From positions 50,208,115-50,272,114 of the forward strand of contig NC_134573.1 of the NCBI RefSeq assembly GCF_050947875.1: a DNA stretch of 64,000 nt. Direction: 5' to 3'. A program made the position numbers and the translations under genes. This stretch comes from Dermacentor variabilis. Taxonomy: Eukaryota; Arthropoda; Arachnida; Ixodida; Ixodidae. The notes under the pieces were generated by a model. The model was not told where the DNA came from and did no database searches. It saw nothing but the letters and a program-made list of their open reading frames with translations. Positions 34,406-45,134 of the stretch are shown piece by piece (position 1 is the stretch's first letter; each line of letters opens with the position of its first letter).

Positions 34406-34784
34406 ATGCAAGGGGCTAACATCGAGCCCATCCGTGGGAAGGGCGTAGACTTCAGGCTCCCAAAAAGCAATGTAGTTACCTCGTATGCGCCGGCGATCGC
34501 ACAAAATTGGAGGACGAGTCCGGCGTAATGGTGCGATGGCGTGGGGGGTATATTGCAAGCGGTGCAACGATTATGATTGCCCGAGACAGTCTTCAGATTT
34601 TCTGGTATAGGCACTTAGGGAAGACGCCTTTATTAAAAGCGGACACCCTTGATGCTACAAGTGTGTCCTGGCGTGTGCTGATGTCTGCTCACATCCATGT
34701 CCTCATACATGTAGTAAGCTCGGGCATTAAACGTGCTCCTGCTTGAAGTGGGGTCCTATATCTGGAGCCAGTGTAAATATGTAC
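34406..34784 (+). repeat. Direct repeat unit, left copy (possible LTR)
   Basis: It matches 39833-40185 in the same orientation, sharing TGCAARGGGCYAAC, the CAACGATTATGATTG region, GGGAAGAC, AAAGCGGAC and TCCTATATCTGGRGCCAGTGT. Both copies can be read as starting TG and ending near ACA. Sequence between them holds gag-like fragments, so the pair may be LTRs of a degraded retroelement, but I could not find a primer-binding site, polypurine tract or clear target duplication. Confidence 0.4.
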
Positions 34785-34805
34785 AATGAATAAAGGGAAA
34801 ATGAG

Positions 34806-35065
34806 ACATCCACCCGTTCGTAGCAATTGCTACAAAGGAAACCCATACGGGTTCCTCGAACGAAAAGCCTCATAGTTGAAGAAAAATTCGTCCTGGTCCG
34901 GGACTCGAACCCGGGACCACCGCCTTTCCGGGGCAGCCGCTCTAGCATCTGACCTAACCAGGCGGCTAGCAGATGGCAGAGCGAAGTCGAATTTGTCGAC
35001 AACACGAAGCAAAGGCAAGAGTTTGACGTACAAGTTCTGCGGAAACCCGCAAGGTGGAGAGAAGT
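34806..35065 (-). mobile_element. tRNA-derived SINE with 21-bp target duplication
   Basis: On the minus strand the head folds as a tRNA: acceptor CCTGGT...ACCAGG, a D-arm near GGTCAGATGCTAGAGC, an anticodon arm CTGCC-loop-GGCGG (loop CCGGAAA) and a perfect T arm CCGGG-TTCGAGT-CCCGG. A body of about 170 nt follows. It is flanked by identical 21-bp sequences at 34785-34805 and 35066-35086. This is a different SINE family from Ruka. The stable fold makes the tRNA origin secure. Confidence 0.8.
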
Positions 35066-35460
35066 AATGAATAAAGGGAAAATGAGGGAAAGGGAAAGGG
35101 AGAGCGCATCTCAGCAGAAAACAGCTTTCATCATAGATCTCAACCAGCTGCTAAAGCCAGATCTCATACTTGCGTGGGAGTCATTGGAACAGTGGACCAT
35201 CTACCAGAATTAGAATCTCTTGAAGAATACTAAGGATTACGACTTCTTGTAATTGATTAGATACACTAGAGGGCAACTTCGGGGCTTGGCACTGCTTCTT
35301 TGTATAGGCGTTTGACTTCTGCTATAATAGCCAGGCTTCAAATTCTCCTGACAGAAAGATTATTGAGCCCCTGGTAGATTTTTAATTACATTCCAATTTG
35401 TTTCGCATCAAATATTGTGGAATTGCTGAGCCCGACCCTAAAGTAGCGACAGTGGTCCTA

Positions 35461-35691
35461 ATGAGTTTGATGAAGGCTAGCTTGTTGCGGTTGTAGGAAG
35501 AGCTGGACGTAGAAGTAGAGGATGGCAGGTCTGAAACGAAAACTCGAGTATTCATTTAAGAAAGGAACAGGTATCAGGAATACATTGAGCAATTCGGCAA
35601 GCTAATTCTAAAAGAGCAGGAAACAATTAGCCATGACCAGGAAAGGACTAAGCAACAAGGAGAGATGGAAGACCTCAATGAATTACGATGA
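35461..35691 (+). pseudogene. Gag-like coiled-coil fragment with stops
   Basis: One frame from ATG 35461 reads MSLMKASLLRL, stop, EELDVEVEDGRSETKTRVFI, stop, then a Gln/Glu-rich helical stretch (YQEYIEQFGKLILKEQ, HDQERTKQQGEMEDLNELR) to TGA 35689-35691. The opening resembles the short LeuGlu-type module that begins many arthropod LTR-retroelement Gag proteins, and the rest looks like coiled coil. A similar Gln/Glu-rich piece (KQQKWQAPLEAEHGRCEEV) reappears at about 37940-38010, after the CR1-like LINE, as if the LINE split one Gag. The family is inferred, and the gene is long dead. Confidence 0.4.
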
Positions 35692-35709
35692 GATTAACTC
35701 CCAAATAGA

Positions 35710-37911
35710 ATTTTTTGCAAGGTACTCCTACCTTCTTTTAATTGTCGATCCGTAAATGAAAACTGGGTACTCTACAGGGAACAATTAACTACATTAGTGG
35801 ACCGGTACCTCACGATAGTCTCCACAACTAACGACAGATCCAGCCCTTGGTTCAACAAATCTCTTCGCAAACTAAGGAATAGAAAGAAGCATACGTATAA
35901 CAGGGCTAAACGCGTGCGCACTGTGGAGGCTTGGCAGATATACAAAGACTGTTTAAACAATTACTGCTCAGCAATAAAAACATATCTATTTCTAGCGTCG
36001 ATTGCCCCACCGTATTCAATAAATTTTTTTTTTCATCTGTTTTGACTCAGGAGGACTTTTCCAATGTTCTAACTTTTCCCGTACTTGACGCCGCATACAT
36101 GGAACCAATTTTTATCACCGTTGAAGGCGTTAAATTACTCATTAGTAACCTCAATATATCCACTTCAGCCGGTATCGACAACATTAATTCCAAGATATTG
36201 AATAACACCGTCGCTGCCTCAAGCAAGATCTTATGCCATATTTTTCAACAATCCCTAGCATCTGGAAAGTTACCCGCCGATTGGTTAATTGGAAAAATAA
36301 TACAAATTCACAAATCTGGAGATGTTCACTCGCCTGACAACTGTCGGCCCAAATCTTTAACCTGCATATCTTGCAAAACGCTTGAGCACATAATCACTTC
36401 ACACGTGTACAGCCACCTAGAAGCTCACTTTTTTTTATAATCAGCAGGGTTTTAGGAAGTGATTTTTCTGTGACAGACAATTGTTTGAACGAACGACTGA
36501 CTTGCACTTTAACATGAACTTCAATATTCAAACTGACTGTATGTTGACTTTTTTGAAGCTTTTGACCGCGTGCCCCATCACCGCCTAATTTCTAAATTAT
36601 CTGCCCTATGACTTGACTCTTTAACGTTATCCTGGATTCGTAATTTTCTTTCTTTTCGAGAACAGAGTGCTGTTGTTAAAAATTTCTCTTTCCCGCCTTC
36701 TTCTGTTACCTCCGGTGTGCCACAAGGTAGCGTCCTTGGCCTCCTTAGTATTCTTAATCTACGTTAACGACTTACCCACCCTGATTACTTCCTGCATGCG
36801 CCTTTTTGCCGATGACTGCATAGTCTACCGTCCTATTCACATGACTGACGATCACTCGGCACTCCAAGCAGATCTTAACCTTATCGCTAACTCGTGTAAT
36901 AAATGGCTCATGACCCTAAACTTTACAAAGTGCGAGGTAATGTGCTTCATCCGAAAATGTGTAAAATCCAAATTTTCGTATCACCTATAACACTTTGCTC
37001 TCCCACACTTCATCATATAAGTACCTTGGTGTTCTTCTTACAGAGAATATTTCATGGGTCCCACACATCGCTTCTACATGCGCGAGAGCATCGCGTTCTC
37101 TTGGCTATCTACGACTCGACTTGCGAATTGCCCCGACAAACATTCTAAAACTCGCGTTCCAAACATTAATTTTGCCACAGTTAGAATTCGACTCCTCAGT
37201 TTGGTCACTTCATTAAAATTACCTAATCAATATGACGGAAAGGATAGAAAATAGAGCAGCCCGGTTCATATCACGTAAGTACGGTATAAACTCAAGCATT
37301 ACACAAATTGAACTAGGCCTTCTACGGCCGCCATTAAATATCCGCCGCAACATCGCTCTTTTGTGCTTATTCCACAAATATATTTACACTAATAAACGAA
37401 CCCGGTTACAACTGCAAATACCCCCCTATTTTCCACGCAGTTCACATGATCAGTTCAGTTTCATGCGCATATACGGTAAAACAAATGCATTTAATTCATC
37501 TGCACTACCTCGTGCCATTCGTCTTTTGGTTGACCTCCCTGATGACATAGCCTCCATATCCAACCCCGACACGTTCCACTGTCAATTACTCACGCTTTAC
37601 CCATTTAATACCATTCACGAATGCCCAGTCTAGTGTATTTGATTGCGTATTTTTGCAATCTTGTACATTATTTTCATAAACGGTATTTTTTTGCGATGTT
37701 AATGGTAACAAGTGTTCCTGTGCCTTCAGATATTGCTTTGTATTCCCTGTGCCTTGAATCTTCTACAACACGGCAATCTTTTTATAGCTCTGTTACTGAT
37801 AGAAGTTTGTACTTTTTATGTCCTTACTGTTTACAATGCCCCCCTTACTTTACGCCGTGCCATAGGGCCTGTAAGGTTCGTTTAAATAAATTAATAAATA
37901 AATAAATAAAC
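35710..37911 (+). mobile_element. CR1-like LINE, 5'-truncated, many frameshifts
   Basis: It starts in the EN-RT linker (NWVLYREQLTTLVDRYL, PWFNKSLRKLRNRKKHTYNRAKR near 35765-35905). RT pieces follow: SAGIDNINSKIL (near 36165), WLIGKIIQIHKSGDVHSPDNCRP, a broken motif A (about 36545), SGVPQGSVLG (frameshifted, near 36715), MRLFADDCIVYRPI (catalytic FADD near 36800), KYLGVLLTENISW, and a C-terminal block (IENRAARFISRKY to LPRAIRLLVDLP, 37232-37560). The tail is AATAAATA repeats ending at 37911. At least four frame changes are present. The 5' edge between 35695 and 35740 is not fixed. Confidence 0.75.
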
Positions 37912-38014
37912 AGAAAGATTGGAACATAATTTTGACGATAAGCAGCAGAAATGGCAGGCACCCCTGGAAGCAGAACACGGAAGGTGCGAAGAAGTAGCAC
38001 ACTACTTCTAAGTA

Positions 38015-38827
38015 CCGTATTTACTCGATTCTAAGCACCCCCTTCTTTTTCACGATCGCGTTGCCCAAAGTAAGGGGGGGGGTGATTAAATTTGAGAAAT
38101 CTAGAATTACCTCCCCCTCCCACTTTTCGCTGCGACATCACGACAAGACGGGTGCGAGAAATAACGTTTTATTTTACAAACATTCCAAAGAAAAATTGAT
38201 GCAGACAGTGAACCCACCGCCTGTGTAGGATGCTCAGTCACTATCACTGCCACTCGAGTTCGTCGCACCGCTTGAACCGCTGCTCTCGGTATCCCACAGC
38301 AAGTCGTCTTCCGTTCCGTCGAAGTTGTTTGTGATCGAGAACTTCTTAAATGATTTGACCACAACGTCCACTTGGACCCTCTTCCACGCGTCCAAAATCC
38401 ACTTTGGGATGGTTGATGGGGCCGCTTTCTGCAGCTTTCCCGTCCGCGTCTTCTTCTGGTCAGGGTTTCGCACCCACTCTTCGTACTCCTGCCGGAGATT
38501 GGCTTTGAAGGGCTTGTTGACTGAAACGTCGAGGGGTTGCAGCACTGGCGTTATGCCACCCGGAATCACAACCACGTCGCTATTGATGTTCCGAAGCTTT
38601 GTCTTTGCCTCCGGGGTAAGATGGCCGCGAAACGCGTCCAACAGAAGCATCGGCCGCGTGCCTGCAGGTCCGCCGAACAATGATTCCAGAGTGAGCAAGC
38701 GCGTTTGGCGGCCTTGGCTACGCGCTCTTCCTAACAAATAGCGGGCTGCTTAGATTCGCATGCAAACTTATTTCCTAACTTTTTCGCGAAAATAGAGGGG
38801 GGGGTGCTTAGAATCGCGAAAATACGG
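38015..38827. mobile_element. 813-bp pogo-type element, internally deleted
   Basis: TIRs of about 28 bp start CCGTATTTACTCGATTC (left) and CCGTATTTTCGCGATTC (right end, reverse complemented). Both run into CTAAGCACCCCC. TA duplications lie at 38013-38014 and 38828-38829. It carries the C-terminal part of a pogo/Tigger-like transposase on the minus strand but lacks the DNA-binding half, so it is a deletion derivative. Confidence 0.85.
38234..38737 (-). pseudogene. Pogo-type DDE transposase, C-terminal part
   Basis: The open frame contains PMLLLDAFRGHLT (around the second catalytic Asp), VVIPGGITPVLQPLDVSVNKPFK (third catalytic acid and the conserved pogo 'QPLD..NKPFK' block), then EEWV and an acidic Ser-rich tail (SGSSGATNSSGSDSD). 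This is the DDE_1 fold of the pogo superfamily, which cuts and pastes at TA. The first Asp and the helix-turn-helix region are absent. The frame is free of stops across about 165 codons, so decay is recent or it is under some constraint. Confidence 0.85.
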
Positions 38828-38829
38828 TA

Positions 38830-39832
38830 GTCTACCGATGTTAGCAGGAGATGCTAATTCTTGCGACCCTAAATGTACGTTCAAGGGTGAAGCCAGATTC
38901 GTAGACCGCTGCTTAGTTGCTGAGAAGCCCGTTGATGGAGACCGAATTGAGTACAACTGTGCCGGTGGAATGCTACAGAAGCAGGAAGACCAGCGGTGGA
39001 CGATTTCGCACAGCTCTAAAGGGAGTACGTCGCGAAGGTAGCTGTTGAAGAAGTCCGAAGTGACCCCGGCTCACTAGCCAAGAGCACCAGCGCTGCGTTC
39101 AATCGGTCGGAATAGTGCTCTAAAGCACAATGTAAGCAAGGTAGTCCAGTTGTGCTCAGCTCCTAGGTACCGAGCTTCGTTGCAAAAAAAAAAAAAAAAT
39201 AGCTGCATCATCCCAAAGTGTTTAAAGGTCTCCGCCAGTCGAGGTGGCAATGACAAGGGTGATTTACCCGCAAATCATTCAGACTGTGCAGGTGAGGTGG
39301 CATTCGTGACTGACGATATCAGTGTGGCTCACCCAGAGTTATGCAAGCGAAAAGTTCAGAAATGAGCACCAGGCAGCGTGCTAGAGAAAGGTGTTGCAGA
39401 GTCAGGAATGCAGTAGAGAAGGCAACGCGACCGAATAAAAGGAACGGTGGTAAACTCTGGGAGCTGCGCAGTGAAAGCGTTAGAAAGGTGCGTTTGTCGC
39501 TTAGAATGTTTGAAGTAAGAGCACGTTCGAAGCCGCCAGACGAGGCAGAAACAAAAAGGACGTTTGGCGTGAAAACGAACAAAAGCCAGGGGCAAGTATG
39601 TTCCCCTTAGTGGGGTTCTTTCGAGGTATATTAGGCATGACATAGAAGAGCGAGATGGCAAGGCGATGCAAATTGGTCGCACAATGCACTGGTGCCGACT
39701 ACAGATGGGTCACCAAAGAAGCTCTCCGCAAGGTGACAACGACCACCGGATTCTGTAGACGCGGCAACAACTGTGAAGGCCAGGCTTCCCGGGTCGCTGC
39801 AAGCTGACCGTCACGTAGAGGCCACTAACTTA
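38830..39832 (+). other. Fragmentary open frames, possibly retroelement remnant
   Basis: Plus-strand frames at 38838-39041 (DANSCDPKCTFKGEARFVDRC) and 39341-39610 are continuous for 65-90 codons and look protein-like, but have no motif I can name. They lie between the pogo element and the right repeat unit, so they may belong to the same degraded gag-bearing element as 35461-35691. Confidence 0.3.
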
Positions 39833-40185
39833 TGCAAAGGGCCAACGTCGATGACATCTGTGGGAACTGCGTTGACTTCACGTTCCGCGGGCGCTCACGG
39901 AATTTTGGAGGCGGAGTCTGGCGGAATGGTGCAACTTCATGGGAGGGACGTCATGTCAGGGATATTACGAATGGTTCGACGATTATGATTGGTCGAGACA
40001 GTAATCAGATTCTCTAGTCTAGTCACCTTGGGAAGACTATTTTGAAAGCGGACGCTATTAGTGCAGTGATTATGTCCTGACGTGTGCTGGCATGAATGTA
40101 TTCAGACATGTAGATAGCTCGCACATTTCAAAGTGTTCCTACATGAAATGAGCTCCTATATCTGGGGCCAGTGTGAATGTGTAGG
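39833..40185 (+). repeat. Direct repeat unit, right copy (possible LTR)
   Basis: This is the partner of 34406-34784. It begins TGCAAAGGGCCAAC and ends near CCAGTGTGAATGTGTAGGACA. Divergence between the copies is substantial (several indels), which would make any LTR pair old. Confidence 0.4.
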
Positions 40186-43100
40186 ACAAATCTTTTTCAT
40201 TCGCTCCTACTCACGGACGTACGCACGTGGAGGATTCCTGACCTAAATGCTACCCCAAGCTGAAACAGTCTCTAATACAGGCTGCTTGGTTTTTTAAGGC
40301 GACGCATTGTTTACGTCATTCAACGCACTTTGCGGTAGGCTTTAGCGTAGGTCCGTATGTGTATGTTACGACGGTTAATGGCTTAGGCCTGACGTTCTCC
40401 AAAAACATGACGAGTGCTTTTGTAGAAGCATTCGCCAATAAATTATCTGCATTACATGTGCAATCGCACTACATCTCACTGCTCATTGGCGATAAAGACA
40501 TAGCAGTCCCAGCATATAGGCGATTGAATGATTACGACGTGATTAGTTAATACAAAATGCGTGACCAGACTGGACACAAAGTAAGAAGGGGCACGATGTG
40601 TGGACGCTTACAACGAATGCTATCAAACGAAGTTTGGCAGGGCCAATTTGACGATGACTATCGACGGTAATGCGTTAATCATATAGTCAATATAGTGACA
40701 CAACGTATTCCCACCGTCAAAGCAGTTTAGGTATGAGGCGCGTACTGCAGACAAACTCCTCTGCCGCGCTTCCCTAAGAACAATCCACGCCATCTAGCGC
40801 CACTGCTGCTAAGCCTGCGCGCGGCCGCCGAAATACGTGGCGCCTCAGAGCGTACGAATGCTTAGAAACGTGTCGAGCGGCAACTGGGCTTCTCTCTAGT
40901 GCTTCTGTCTAAACACGCTGGGCCGTCTAATGACGCTGCCAAGAAGCAGGCGCCTGATCTTTGAAACGAGAAGCCTTGCGTGCCTTGTCTGCGATCGCTC
41001 AAAATTGTTCTCTCGCTTGCTGCACGCCCACAGGCACAGACACAGTGACACAGGTTTGAGAGATATTCGTTGAAGAGTGGCACATAACCAGCGCATTTGT
41101 GCCACAGCTTACCAGAGCGTTCAATAATTTCATATTGGCATGAGTACCTATCTACCCTTTTGTCGTGGAATGTTGTTCGTCAGCTAATAACTTCATGTGA
41201 CCGATCAGCGCGAGACGCGCCTACATCATTCAGAACTTACTCGAAGGTTATCGTTTATTCTATCTGTGGCGATGCTGTCTCCAAACGCTGTGTAATCTGA
41301 TCGAATGCGCGACGCGAATTCTTCTGTGTATTCTGGAAGGCACTCGGGCACCTGCGATTTCGCTTGTACCTTTCAAGGGTCATAATAGCCAACGGGCTTG
41401 ACGCGCAGATCCGATTTTCCACGATCGAGGACTTTTCTCGCCAACTTTGCTCGTAGCTCTCATTGTGCTTGAATGTTACTTCTATCGCTGGGCCCAAGCC
41501 CGTGCAATGAAGGGTTAAATTTCTAAGTCGTTTTTAACAATGCGTCGTTCTTCAGTCACTGCTACGTGACCATATAAAGGTGGCACATACTTGCTGCATT
41601 TGTAGCGCAGCCTGCTCAGGATGCTCTCCGTGAGAAATCTTTGGTGCTTAGGTTAGATTCCGTACAGCAGCGAATAGATGTAAGATATTTTTTCGTCATT
41701 GCAGAGGTGCCTCATTCTGATTAGGGTCATGCTCAAGTTGGCATCAAAGAGGTTCATTGAAGACCAGCACAGATGAATCGCTCATACTCGGTGACCCATG
41801 TCGGTCTCCGAGTTTCATTAAACAACGGAACCTACATAGCACTGCATTTAGACAGCCATGTCGGTTTGAGAGAGATTCGTTGAAGAGCGCCACATGCATT
41901 TCTACATAAGATATGACCCAAGTTTGCGAACGCTGTTCCTTCGCAAAATCAGCGCGATGCACTACTCATTCAACCATGGACAACGCAGTGGCTCACGCAG
42001 GCTGGAAGACGGACAGATAACGAAAAAAAAAACCTGTATGTGTAGAGCCAAACTGTCCTCTCCCCATCAGTTGCCCTACTATCAATACCATAAGCTCGAT
42101 TAAAATTGAATAACAAACTGACGTCGATGTGATGACGAAGGCTGTTGTATGATGACGAGGGCATGACAACGTGCTCACAGGGTCAGGGTGCATGGTTTGA
42201 CGATGACGTTATTTGTTAAACGTCTGCAATATTATATCGTTCAGTGGAACGTGCCAATCAAGACATTTACAACGTTATAATTGCGCTGAGTGACTCGGAA
42301 GAATTAGGCGATGGCAAATTAAACTTGAAGTAACTGTCGTGTTAAATTTCTTTTCACCTCATGCAAGCAAAACAGCGCGGAAAAACGAAAAACATACCAA
42401 AGAATGGTGGCAATGCCACTTTGAAGTTCTTGATACAACTATGCGTTAAGTACTTCGTTCAAGAGGTGCCTCGTGGCCTTTTTCTGGAACGAGACTCAAC
42501 CTAGAACCAACATTTTCTCTCTAGCAAATAAAACGACAATATTGATGAATTATTCGACCAACCTAGGTTGGTTTATTATGGCTATTTAATGTTATTTCAT
42601 TCTCACGACTAAAGATAAGGTAGGCAAAGAAGCCGCACCAGCAATCTGAGCCGTGTTTCTCGCAATTACTTTTGTTCAGTTTTGTAAATTTTTGCCGTCA
42701 GCATTGCTTCGATAAGAACCTTGGCCGCATCGTTAGCGGGATTGGCTATTCGGCTCCGTATCTAATAAATAGCTTTACAAAGAAGTTTTCTCTTGAAAAT
42801 AGATCCCACAATCTTTGAAACGAATTATTCGCGAACCATTAAGAATGTTTTCGCTAAATGATATCACACAACAGATCTTTGCAGCCCCTAATAAAGCGAG
42901 AATTGTTCCCACCGCTTCTCACAGTAATTTATTTGCCTTATTTTTTATTTGCGATTTTCTAACAGGAATAATGCTAAGAGGGAAAAAAGAGGTGCAAAAG
43001 AAGATATGAGGAAGCGCATTAGTCTCCTTTTATAATTTTGTGAATAAGTCCTCTAAATAATTTTAATGCTTAAGTTGGGTCACGCGAGTTCGATTGTTTG

Positions 43101-43287
43101 CTTTGTAGCCTTATTTGTCTTTTGTTCGGTGCACATTACCTCCGATGTGGCCAATCCCCCGAGAGGGTACAAGTATGGAACAACAAAAACAACGTTTATA
43201 TACGTTTCCTCCTATTTTTCTGGGCGCAAGTCCAATTCCTGCAAGTTTTTAGGTAATATATACTGGCCTAGAAGTAGACATAAATCT
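40186..43287. other. No gene recognised
   Basis: Scattered short frames only. A 33-bp sequence (GGTTTGAGAGAKATTCGTTGAAGAG region) occurs at about 41053 and again at about 41863 with three differences, hinting at an old local duplication. Nothing else could be supported. Confidence 0.35.
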
Positions 43288-44226
43288 TAAATTTATTGAA
43301 CACTTAACCAAAGTAAAACAGAAGATTATCTACGGGATTAGGGTACTTCTGAAAGCACGAACCATATTTAACCATCAAATATTACTATGATTATAGGTTT
43401 CATTTATTTATTCCCACATTAACTACTTGGTTACTTGCTGGGAAAACACTTACGTAACCCATTTAAACTCATTTCAAATCCTACAGAATCAAGCTATTAG
43501 GATAATTACATTTAGCCCATATACAACGCCTCATAACTTCTACGAACTAATCACATTCTATCAATCACGCAACTCGTTAATTATAACCTAAGTACCTTTT
43601 TGTTCCGTCAAATCAATTACATACGATGCGATAGCCTGATAGCACAATCTTCTCTAATAAATACTAATATTACCAGGTTTGCAATGAATAGGAAATTCAT
43701 TTTACCCAAAACACACACTAATTATGGCAAGCAGAGCGTCCATTTTCATCTATCGCATTCTGGAACACACTACCATTACATATAAGAACACTTAAAATTC
43801 ACGAACTTAAGAAACGACTAAAAGAGTTCATTCTGCCGAATGCTGATGCCTAGTTCACACTCACAACCATTCTTTCAGGGTGCCTTCATTTCATTTTCAT
43901 TGCCATACTATTAGGTTTCTGTCTCTGCCTTACATATCCATTCGAGTTACCAAATTATACGGTTTGTCACGTCAGCTTTATTCATTGTCAACGAGATTAT
44001 GTTACAGTGATTATTTTTCTTGACATTTATGCACATGTAATTCTTCAATGATGTTGTTCATACTAAAACCTGTAATTCTTCCATGTTACCAATTCGTTGA
44101 AACTGCTGTAATTTTTGTTTTATTACGTTTACTTTGTAAAGGTCCCATTGCAGTCATTGACTTCGGGACCCCCTTCTGTATATTAATATCTTGTAATCTT
44201 TCTAATCATCCGAATAAAACCGATTC
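43288..44226 (+). mobile_element. L2-like LINE 3' end (plus)
   Basis: RT thumb fragments (HINYLVTCWENTYVTHLNSFQ near 43420, LQNQAIRIITFSPYTTPHN) lead to the C-terminal frame 43600-43785 (MFRQINYIRCDSLI, THTNYGKQSVHF) and then, after a frame change, LPLHIRTLKIHELKKRLKEF near 43780-43830. A long 3' UTR ends GATTCTGATTCTGA near 44226. It matches the minus-strand copy at 24425-26445. It has no EN and no intact RT. Confidence 0.7.
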
Positions 44227-44502
44227 TGATTCTGAACACAAACATCGCTGTGAGGCACCTTGTCTGCTGTTGTACTTCGCTGGATGTGTAGTTTTCCTGT
44301 TCACTATCATTACCTGTATAAGTCCATCTTGCTGCAATGGATGAGCGTTATTTCGGCTTACACATTGCTTGGCATTCCGACGACGGTCGCTGCATAGATG
44401 GTGCCACTTCCCCTCAAATCTTGTGTTTGTCCTTGCTCCTACAATTTTCCCGGGATTATGTATTTCCTCTATGATGAGTACATCTTGTTTCCTTGTGCAC
44501 AG

Positions 44503-44732
44503 CCCACGCACGAATTTTATCTGCGGCCGGTACACTTTGGCAACACTTCTGTGCACACCGTTCGAGGAAGGTGAAGCCTGGAGGATAGCAGCGTGTCGGT
44601 ATAAAGACATCGTGTACATCCGTGGCATTCCTATGAATGAAGGAGTTGAGCCGTCCCTCAGTGACAGTCGCGACCGGTATCGGGATCGCCTGCGCTACTG
44701 GAGCCAGGAGTTCCAGCTCATCATGACCACGG
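44503..44732 (+). CDS. Single exon of a DXO/RAI1-type decapping nuclease gene
   Basis: DXO/RAI1 proteins remove incomplete or non-canonical 5' caps and degrade the RNA. The exon is bounded by a strong acceptor (TTTCCTTGTGCACAG, AG at 44501-44502) and a strong donor (GG|GTGAGT, GT at 44733-44734). Its frame reads FICGRYTLATLLCTPFEE, then WRIAACRYKDIVYIRG, then DRLRYWSQEFQLIMTTG. That order matches the family's N-terminal part: the F-x-x-x-R-x-x-L-T-x-L-x-x-TPY/F segment, the 'W.ia..r....iyl' strand, and the 'm.Yw..kFe..mt' helix. The frame is open across the whole exon. The catalytic EVD/ELK part would be in later exons, none of which I can find here. It may be a pseudogene or one of several tick paralogues. 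The identification is from memory of family pattern. Confidence 0.55.
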
Positions 44733-45134
44733 GTGAGTGGTGCCGAGCATCCACAAGAACATATATGGAACTTAACGTTCAATTTGTTATTACGACATGG
44801 TGCATTACTTTCGTGCAAGCAGACAGCAAAAAGAAGTAGATTATGTACTTATGTGTAGCATAATATTGAAAACAATCAAGCGACAATGCGCAGTAGAATT
44901 CCTGAATAAATAAGTAGTCACGTTGTCTGAGTAATTGGTAATGCATCACAGATGAAAGCAAGAGTAACCGTGAAGAGCTTTTCATTCAAAGAATCAGATT
45001 GTTCCAATTCCTTCGTATTAGTTATAGTTTGAATAAAGCCAAATAAATGCATTCTTAGGCCAATCTAAGTTATACTTAAGTCAATAGAAGTAAATATATT
45101 AAGTGTGGACCGATAGATATTGTGTGCCTGCGAT

